From NCBI RefSeq assembly GCF_032362555.1, contig NC_083531.1, forward strand, positions 4,960,001-5,024,000: a stretch of DNA of 64,000 nt. Direction: 5' to 3'. Of this stretch, positions 56,437 to 64,000 are shown one piece after another. The translations under genes and the position numbers were made by a program. The stretch is from Amyelois transitella. Lineage: Eukaryota > Arthropoda > Insecta > Lepidoptera > Pyralidae. The notes beneath the pieces are model-generated. The model did not search any database. It was not told the DNA's origin and was given only the letters and a program-made list of their open reading frames with translations. Each line of letters starts with the position of its first letter. Within the stretch, counting starts at the first letter, position 1.

Positions 56437-57740
56437 GAGTTAAAGGTGCCGTTATAATATTCAATATTCACGTCATAGATGTTCAGAAATGACACTTGTG
56501 GTGGCTGCGGAATGGACAATGTGGGTATGTGGACATATGCCCAACAATATGCCAGGAACAATGCAGCTCACAAATCAAATGTTATGTTGCTATTGCGCTT
56601 TATTTAAACTTACCAAATTGTTCATCCTTTCTTACGATATAAGACCGCGAATACGCAAACATAGCTAGAACCCCAAAGCCGGGCAGAGATCCGCCCTGAC
56701 CAACAGCACCGTCCATCACAGATAGTTATCTGCAAGCATATAAATTATAATATATGTATGTAGTGTCAAACAACTCGGGCAGGTTGTAAGTACTTATGTA
56801 GGTTGATATACACACCTACCTCCAAAACCCCTTAATCGTAAAAGTTATTTGGGAGGTCACCACTTAAAAACGTAACAAATGTGTTCAGTTCCTAAAACCT
56901 GATAAACGCGGTCGAGTGGGAAGGCCTAGATGGACGTACCTTGACCAAAACAGGAAGTCCTGGTCCAGGCGAAAAGTGTATACCTACGAGCTTTAATTAA
57001 GAGTTATGAATATGGGTGAAGCGAAAGAAGTGTACAGGGATCGTGGTAAGAGGAAGAAAGATGTAGTTTCTGCCTTCCTCTCTGGGAAAGGGACGTGATT
57101 TTATGTATTTAGGTACGTACCTACTACGCTTTATCCACCAAGCAACTTGGTACTGTTGCAGTACGCCACTCAAACCACACAGAATAGCGATTATTTATTA
57201 TTAGCCACTATCTTCATCGTTCTCCAGACTGGCTAAGATTTGGTTGGTTAAAATAGAATCATATCAAAACACTTATATACGCACTATCTACTTCAGTAGG
57301 TTTTAGTTTTAGTAACATATTCTATTCTACAGTATTAGAATATCGGGTATTGACTTAAATTATAATAATTTTGAAGGTAGTTTTAAAAAGATATCTGTCA
57401 CTGTCACACTTGCTGTCTGACATTGACAGACACTAAGGGCACGGCAGCGTGTCCCCGACTTTGTAGATCTTTCAGACTCATTGTCATTGTCATTCTCACT
57501 TGTGACAATATCATTTGATTGCTAATTTAGTGTTCTGTTTACGGCAGATATTTTACCGGTATTTACCATTTATCAATTTCGGTATTAAGTTTTCTTTATT
57601 TAAGTACAGACGGCGAAAAAAATAGTTAATTATGAATTCCAACAAGGCAATATCACTCGTCTGCAAGAACTTGTTCAACTATCTAATAAATCTTGCATAG
57701 TGGATTAAGACATTACTATTAAATAGCAATTAATTTATAG
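56437..57740. repeat. Spacer after copy J
   Basis: RTE 3' relic 56911-57111. Hairpin tract about 57395-57510 (TTTCAGACTC variant). Short frame MNSNKAISLVCKNLFNYL at about 57631, the most diverged version. No gene recognised. Confidence 0.7.
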
Positions 57741-57945
57741 GCGTATGTATCTACAACAGCTTCCTCTCTCCTTTTAGCCCCCGCGTGTTAGCCTGCACTA
57801 GGTAAGTAAGTAAGTAAGTAAGTAAATGCTTTATTGTTCACTAAAGGAGTACATTACAAATAAAAACAGTACAGCACAAAGGCGGGCTTATCCCTAAGTG
57901 GGATCTCTTCCAGCCAACCTGACAGTAAGAGGATCATAAACAAAA
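57741..57945. repeat. 205-bp direct repeat, copy 1
   Basis: GCGTATGTATCTACAACAGC ... GGATCATAAACAAAA is base-for-base the same as 58211-58415. It contains spacer sequence, the (GTAA)n tail and the first part of the LINE 3' end at 58272. In copy 1 the LINE stops abruptly and CAATAGAGATTAC follows. Confidence 0.9.
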
Positions 57946-58210
57946 CAATAGAGATTACAATGTTCAAGATGCACTTTTAAATGTCTGTTACTTTCTTGAG
58001 AGATTATGAAAACGTATTTACGTATTTAAGATAATTGGAAGTTAATTATTGCGTGTGAACGAACACGTAAGTCCTAAAGTAAACCTAAGTCGTAAATTAC
58101 AAATTAAGTAAGAATCGAGTCTGCCACAGATATTAGTATAAATTAAAATGTCTTAGACAGATAAGACACTCATTGGTCCACCGTTTAGTTCCTCCCTTGA
58201 TATGCACATA

Positions 58211-58415
58211 GCGTATGTATCTACAACAGCTTCCTCTCTCCTTTTAGCCCCCGCGTGTTAGCCTGCACTAGGTAAGTAAGTAAGTAAGTAAGTAAATGCT
58301 TTATTGTTCACTAAAGGAGTACATTACAAATAAAAACAGTACAGCACAAAGGCGGGCTTATCCCTAAGTGGGATCTCTTCCAGCCAACCTGACAGTAAGA
58401 GGATCATAAACAAAA
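58211..58415. repeat. 205-bp direct repeat, copy 2 (parent)
   Basis: Here the sequence sits in its natural context: the spacer on the left as in other units, the rest of the LINE on the right. So this is the source copy, and 57741-57945 the derived one. Confidence 0.9.
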
Positions 58416-58820
58416 TTGAGGCAAGGGTGAACAACAGTTCTTTTACTAGAATTATCCTTAAGACACAACAATTATATACGTAAAATACAAATAAATAAAT
58501 AAAGAAAATATATAAACATGTATATATTCTAAATTAACTTCAAAACGAATTCAAGTCTCGAGAAAGAATTTATTAAGCTTATTTTTGAAGGAATTAGAAG
58601 AAGGGGACAATTTTATAAGAAGGGGCAGTTTATTCCAAAGGCGAGCAGCCAACACGGAAAAGGACTTACCGTAGGTTTGAGAATGGTAGTCAGGAATCTG
58701 TAAAAGGAGGGTATTACAGGAACGAAGGCGTGGATCATGGATGCGAAAAGTGAATTTTTCTGACAGATATTTAGGGAAAAGGGGATTAAAAAGAACACTG
58801 TACAAAAAGGAGACAATATG
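58272..58820 (-). mobile_element. LINE 3' fragment with (TAAG)n tail
   Basis: GTAAGTAAGTAAGTAAGTAA marks the tail of a minus-strand LINE. The minus frame 58551-58805 reads FRIHDPRLRSCNTLLLQIPD and SFSVLAARLWNKLPLLIKLS, polymerase C-terminus. It interrupts GCCTGCACTAGGTCTCGCTG, which is continuous in other units. Confidence 0.78.
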
Positions 58821-58904
58821 TAGGTCTCGCTGTCGTCATCCCACACGGCCCCAGGGTCCGCTTTCCGTCATTCCGACGAGCGACACTCCCACTATGCGCA
58901 TTAT

Positions 58905-59600
58905 TTATTTATTTAAACTTCATCGCAATATAAAAATGTACAGCACAATTAGCGGACTTAGTGCTTAAAGCATTATCTACCAGTCAACCATTTGGTATGA
59001 CAGAGAATTTTAATGTGGGGTCAAACTAAATAAATATATTTATACCTACACAAAATATAAAATAAAATAATTTTTAATAAACATATAAACTACAATAAAG
59101 AAACAATACGAGTATATATAAATTAATAGGTGCAGCGATTACCGAAAAGAGTGAAAAGGCTGAAAGGTATCAAAAACCCACGCGACTGAAGAGAAACCCG
59201 TATACCCGTGATATGAAACTAGCACGACTTGGGGATGCCCTGATGGACTCGGGAAGTGAATTCCAAAGCATAACAGCCATATCGGCGAAGGAATTGGAGG
59301 CAAAACCTGTACGGTGAAAAGGGGTAGCAAGAGCTAACTTATTTGAAGAACGTAGAATTCTTTCGAGAGTGGAACTTAATAGTGGGAAGTCTTTTTTGTG
59401 ATAGTCTGGGGCAAGCTGATTAATGAGTAAGTTATAGAGCTGACATAAAATGTGAAGACTTCTTAGGTTACGGATTGAGAGACATTTTAGCCGAGAACGA
59501 TATTCAGAAATATGATCGTATTTCCGAAGGCAGAATATAAACGTGGTACAATTGTAAAGAAGACGTTCTAATTTGTTGAGATTAGTTATAGTTATTATTA
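58905..59600 (-). pseudogene. Jockey/CR1-like LINE 3' fragment (unit after J)
   Basis: The minus frame 59170-59667 is open for 165 codons. It includes SIRNLRSLHILCQLYNLLIN, LRSSNKLALATPFHRTGFAS and LWNSLPESIRASPSRA. The left end keeps the ATTTATTTATTTAAACTT tail as at 41520. Confidence 0.77.
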
Positions 59601-59684
59601 CTGTTATTGACTGATAGAGAGATTGGCTCTTGTGACTTGTGGCGTAGAGATGTCGCCACATATTCATAGTTGGTCCACAAACCT

Positions 59685-60430
59685 ACTATCGATAGTTGAG
59701 TAAACCCGTGGAAGTGGACTAGGTATCGGTAGGCAACACTAAACAGGGACATGGAGAAGAGAGAAGTTAAAACCAGATTGGAAAGATCAATATTTATTAT
59801 CTGCACTTACACTTTATGAAGGTAATGGGGTCGTGAGAGTCGGCGAGCAGCCCGCTTAGAGATAACACGACCTTACCTTAGGGCTCGTGCAGCGTGCGGC
59901 CGACTAGCGACCAGCGACTGATTTACGGTTCTGAAGGAGGTTCACGTGATTTCATACATCGTTAACGATAGAAATAGCTAGCTACAATGTATAGTATAGC
60001 TAAGTCTGTGACGGCCTAAAATCGCTAATCTGGCCACACTGCCGGTCTGTCAGATTGTTGTGGAATGTGCAGCGCAGGTCGTATGAATGTTCGCTAGTCG
60101 TCGGTCGGTGGCACACTGCAATACGCCGCCGTTTAATTACACAAATTCGTTCCAGTCTGTCCGAATCGGTCAGACTGAGGTCGGCCGAAGTCCGCGGCAC
60201 GCTGCACAAATCCTTAGGGACGCAGTGCTGGCAAAAAGAAGGACGTCCGCCGTCGCGAGTCTCTTTATATAAGAGTGAGGCGCAGGACTGACACAGATAC
60301 GACGTCACAAGTTCCTTTCTTGTATCGTCAACCCGAGCGCAGGATGCGCCTGTGATTACGGTCTAAAAGTGAGTCAGTGAGGCAATGAGTCGTAACAGTG
60401 CCTAGTCCTGCGCCGTCCTTCACATTAGCC
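59685..60430 (-). promoter_or_regulatory. Conserved Q/P block of unit K, shortened
   Basis: Shares with unit C the deletion between Q and P (GATAGAAATAGCTAGCTACA). Donor-like site near 59875, TATATAAG at 60266-60273. The minus strand is open for 102 codons (60000-60308) with CQSC...CQHC. Confidence 0.45.
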
Positions 60431-60546
60431 CTTATTTGAAGATTTCAGTTTGCGGCGTCATCTCCCATTCACTTATAAAGTGTGTATGTTCTAAGATGGA
60501 CTGTGAAATTACTCTTCTGACTTAAATTTTATGACACGCATCACAT

Positions 60547-61101
60547 TCATAGGTTTTCTATACCAGTATGAGTTAAATGATGTGATAATAAAGTGCTCTT
60601 CATATTAAACCGACATTGACACAGGTCACATTCATAAGGTTGTTCACCAGTATGAGTTCTACGGTGTGCGTTTAAACTACTGCTCTGATTAAATCTTCGT
60701 TGACACACGTCACATTCATAAGGTTTTTCGCCAGTGTGAGTTCTCCTATGATTTGTTAAATGACTCTTCTGAACAAATCGACGTTGACACACGTCACATT
60801 CATAAGGTTTTTCGCCAGTGTGAGTTCTCCTGTGATTTGTTAAATTAATCTTCTGAACAAATTGACATTGACACACGTCACATTTATAAGGTTTTTCACC
60901 AGTATGAGTTCTATAATGTATGTCAAAATTTGATTTAAATTTAAAACGTCTACCACAAATATCACACTGGAGTGGACCCTGACCACTCCGTGACGTTGAC
61001 TCTCGTCGAGACTCGCGCTGTGTCCTGTTGGTTGTACTTCCTGCACCTGGTTGCCGTTTGTCAGCTCCCGATGTGTCAGCTGACGCAGTATCTGTGATAA
61101 A
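60547..61101 (-). CDS. C2H2 zinc-finger protein, copy K (5 fingers, no ATG)
   Basis: Open from 61101 to the stop at 60547. Fingers: CDICGRRF...IHYRTH, QKINLTN (CDVCQCQF), QKSHLTN, QSSSLNA, MKSTLLS, ending THTGIENL. It lacks the repeated three-finger block of copy C but shares its flanks, so C and K are sisters that differ by block gain or loss. Here the second finger keeps its His, which is Gln in C. The family start reads ATC (61096-61098), with TGA upstream. Confidence 0.66.
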   Translation of the reverse strand, partial: FITDTASADTSGADKRQPGAGSTTNRTQRESRRESTSRSGQGPLQCDICGRRFKFKSNFDIHYRTHTGEKPYKCDVCQCQFVQKINLTNHRRTHTGEKPYECDVCQRRFVQKSHLTNHRRTHTGEKPYECDVCQRRFNQSSSLNAHRRTHTGEQPYECDLCQCRFNMKSTLLSHHLTHTGIENL

Positions 61102-61215
61102 TCAGTTGACTTGAGAAGAAAGCATAGGTTAAACATAAATAAATACAAATATTAAAACATACTTCAAATTCAAACAACAAAATGCTAAAATTCTTTGAAA
61201 TTGTTTGTTTAATTT

Positions 61216-61460
61216 AGACGGTTTTCCTCCCCTGGCTTTAGTCGAGGTTGCATCCTCATCACTCTGGAGAGGGGCCCGGGGTATGCCTTTGACCAAGGAC
61301 CCTAGATTAGGTGAGTCAGGTTTTTACACGAAGCGACTCCCATCTGACCTCCGCAATCTGAATATGTAGGTTTCCTCACGATGTTTTCCCTTACCGTAAA
61401 CGCATCGGCTAGTATTTAAACTAATGTACATAACTTTGACAATAGTCATTGGTACACGGC
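61216..61460 (-). mobile_element. SINE-like upstream element of copy K
   Basis: As in the other units. Donor-like motif GTCTAAAT. Small frame MVKGIPRAPLQSDEDATSTK with GGGCCCGGGG at its centre. Confidence 0.5.
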
Positions 61461-63164
61461 CGAGGTAAAGGTGCCGTCATAATATTCAATATTCACGTCA
61501 TGGATGTTCAGAAATGACACGTGTGGTGGCTGCGGGATGGACAATGTGGGTATGTGGACATATGCCCAACAATATGCCAGGAACAATGCAGCTCACAAAT
61601 CAAATGTTATGTAGCTATTGCGCTTTATTTAAACTTACCAAATTGTTCATCCTTTCTTACGATATAAGACCGCGAATACGCAAACATAGCTAGAACCCCA
61701 AAGCCGGGCAGAGATCCGCCCTGACCAACAGCGCCGTCCATCATAAATAGTTATCTGCAAACATATAAATTATATAAATATGTATGTAGTGTCAAACAAC
61801 TCAGACAGGTTGTAAGTATGTAGGTTGAAATATACACCTACCTCCAAAACCCCTTAATCGTGAAAATTAGTTGGGAGGTCACCACTAAAACACGTAACAA
61901 ATGTGTTCAGTTCCTAAATCCTGATAAACGCGGGCGAGTGCGGAGGCCTAGATGAACGTACCTTGACCAAAACAGGAAGTCCTGGTCCCGACGAAAAGTC
62001 TATAACTACGAGCTTTAATTAAGAGTTAGGAATGTGAGTAAAGCGAAAAAAGTGTACAGGGATCGTGGTAAGAGGAAGAAAGATGTAGTTTTTGCCTCCT
62101 CTGTGGGAAAGAGATGTGATTTTATGTATTTACGTACCTACTACGCTTTATCCACTAAACAACTTGGTACTGTTGCAGTACGCCTCACAAACCACACAGA
62201 ATAACGATTAATTAATATTAGCCACTATCTTTATCGTTAACTTCGTCCACACGTTCGTTGGGAAAACTGTTACCTGACTGTGTAATTAGATATTTAGTAG
62301 TAAGAATTTAATTTAGTTGGTCAAAATAGAATAAAATAATGACAAAAAGCCGAGAAAACACTTATATACGCAATATCTACTTCAGTACGATTTAGTTTTA
62401 GTAAATAAACAAATTCTATTCTAAACTATTACAGTGTCGGGTATCGACTTAAATTATAATAATTTTGAAGGTAGTTTTAAAAAGATATCTGTCACTGTCA
62501 CACTTGCTGTCTGACATTGACAGACACTAAGCGATTTTGTAGATCTGTCAGACTCATTGTCATTGCCATTCTCTTGTGTCAATATCAGCTGATTGCTGAT
62601 TTAGCGTTTTGTTTACGGGAGATATTTTACCTGTATTAACCATTATCAAATTCTATAATAAGTTTTCTTTATATAAGTACACACGGCGAAAAACTAGTTA
62701 ATTATGAATTTCAACAACGCCGTATCACTCGTCTGTAAGAACTTGTTCAACTATCTGTGAATCAAGCGCAGTGGATTGAGACATTACTATTAAATAGCAA
62801 TTACTTTACAGGTGTATGTTAGATCTTAAAATAATACAATGGAGATTACGATGTTCAAGATGTACATTCAAAATTCTGTTACTTACTTGAGGGTTTATAA
62901 AAACGTAATTACGTATTTAAGATAATTTGAAGTAAATTATTGCATGTGAACGAACGCATAATATTTCGTAAGTCGTAAATTACCAATGAAGTAAGAATAG
63001 AGTCTGCCACAGATATAAGTATAAATTGAAATGTCTTGGACAGATAGGACACTCATTGGTTCACCTTTTAGTTTTCCCTTTTATATGCGTCTCGCTGTCG
63101 TCATCCCACACGGCCCTGGGGTCCTCTTTCCGTCATTACGGCGAGCGACACTCGCGCTATGCGC
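61461..63164. repeat. Spacer after copy K
   Basis: RTE 3' relic 61933-62132. The hairpin tract at about 62490 lacks GGCACGGCAGCGTGTCCC. Short frame MNFNNAVSLVCKNLFNYL at about 62704. No gene recognised. Confidence 0.7.
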
Positions 63165-63713
63165 ATTATTTATTTATTTAAACTTTATTGCAAAATACAA
63201 ATGTATAGCACAATTAGCGGACTTAATGCTAAAAGCATAATCTACCAGTCAACCATTGGGTATGACAGAGAACTTTGATGTGGGGTCAAACTAAATGAAT
63301 ATATTTATACCTTCACAAAATATAAAATAAAATAATTATAATAGACATATAAACTACAATAAGTGAATTCCAAAGCATAACAGCCATATCGGCGAAAGAA
63401 TTGGAGGCAAAACCTGTACGGTGAAAAGGGGTAGCAAGAGCTAACTTATTTGAAGAACGTAGATTTCTATCGAGAGTGGAACTTAATACCAAGTTAGAAG
63501 TCTTTTTATGATAGTCTGGGGCAAGCTGATTATTAACAATGTTATAGAGCTGACATAAAATGTGAAGACTTCTTCGGTTACGGATTGAGAGCCATTTTAG
63601 CCGAGAACGATATTCAGAAATATAATCGTATTTCCGAAGGCAGAATTATAAACCTGATACAATTGTTAAGAAGACGTTCTAATTTGTTGAGATTAGTAAT
63701 AGTTATTATTACT
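63165..63713 (-). pseudogene. Jockey/CR1-like LINE 3' fragment, deleted copy
   Basis: Keeps the ATTTATTTATTTAAACTT tail. About 130 bp around 63361 are missing against the copy at 41520, removing the end of the polymerase frame. Confidence 0.7.
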
Positions 63714-63973
63714 GTGCCGTGTGATTCCCGGCACTATTACAAAAAAGAATAGGACCACTCCATCTCTTTCCCATGGATGTCGTAAAAGGCGACTAAGGGA
63801 TAAGCTTATAAACTTAGGATTCCTCTTTTAGGCGATGGGCTAGCAACCTGTCACTATTTGAATCTCGGTTCTATCATTAAGCCAAATAGCTGAACGTGGC
63901 CATTCAGTCTTTTCAAGACTGTTGGCTCTGTCTTCCCCGCAAGGGATATAGACGTGATCATATGTATGTATGT
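63714..63973 (+). mobile_element. SINE with TATG-type tail, right-edge copy
   Basis: Same family as 52329. Head GTGCCGTGTGATTCCCGGCA, tail (TATG)n. TATTATTACTGT is duplicated before and after it, a 12-bp target duplication, followed by array sequence to 64000. Confidence 0.83.
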
Positions 63974-64000
63974 ATGTATTATTACTGTTATTGACTGATA

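Noticed and set aside
5342-61101. Regular 84-bp repeats resembling a repeat-spacer array
   Set aside because: The period is the 28-codon C2H2 finger; the translated frame explains it fully, so it is not CRISPR-like or a satellite.

Overview
The window looks like nuclear DNA of a moth or butterfly (Lepidoptera). There is no operon-style gene packing. The sequence is AT-rich and loaded with relics of transposon types familiar from Lepidoptera: an RTE-like LINE with a (TGTA)n tail, LINE 3' ends with GATA or TAAG tails, a tRNA-derived SINE, a SINE with a TATG tail, Helitron-like ends, Tc1/mariner and hAT. The host assignment is an inference from recalled families; no database was searched.

The dominant structure is a head-to-tail array of eleven copies, plus a truncated twelfth at the left edge, of one large unit of about 4.5-9 kb. 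Each unit carries one C2H2 zinc-finger (ZF) open frame on the minus strand. In + orientation a unit runs: (1) a conserved GC-richer block (called Q/P here) with a TATA-like box and a splice-donor-like motif; (2) the ZF frame, 4 to 11 canonical fingers with TGEKPYEC linkers; (3) a mobile-derived element with a small open frame, immediately upstream of the ZF start; (4) a spacer with an RTE 3' relic and a conserved hairpin; (5) either a Jockey/CR1-like LINE relic or a minus-strand exon-like open frame; then the next block.

ZF frames (minus): A 5342-6391, B 14454-15416, C 19101-19913, D 23513-24148, E 28039-28833, F 32917-33468, G 38828-39592, H 43532-44029, I 49795-50349, J 55032-56078, K 60547-61101. 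Five (B, D, F, G, J) keep an ATG at the natural start. Six (A, C, E, H, I, K) have ATC or ATT there. The same five keep a GTGTAAAT donor-like motif in the upstream element and the other six lack it. The 3' halves sort differently (A, B, G, J against the rest), so all four 5'/3' combinations exist, which implies recombination or gene conversion inside the array. Finger number and helix contact residues vary while the framework is almost constant, as expected of a fast-evolving DNA-binding family. No KRAB, ZAD, BTB or SCAN domain is visible.

Younger events sit on top: a Tc1/mariner copy (362-2217) with a nested Helitron-like piece; a 3.4 kb element with perfect terminal inverted repeats (10509-13953) holding an RTE-like LINE and gene-like exons; one SINE at the same site in units B, G and J; a 1.5 kb long-inverted-repeat element with a nested hAT copy (45595-47092); a second inverted-repeat insertion with a SINE in one arm (about 52.2-53.1 kb); a perfect 205-bp direct duplication (57741 and 58211); and a local inversion-duplication (about 34.55 kb). 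Functional statements beyond DNA-binding ZF proteins are inference.
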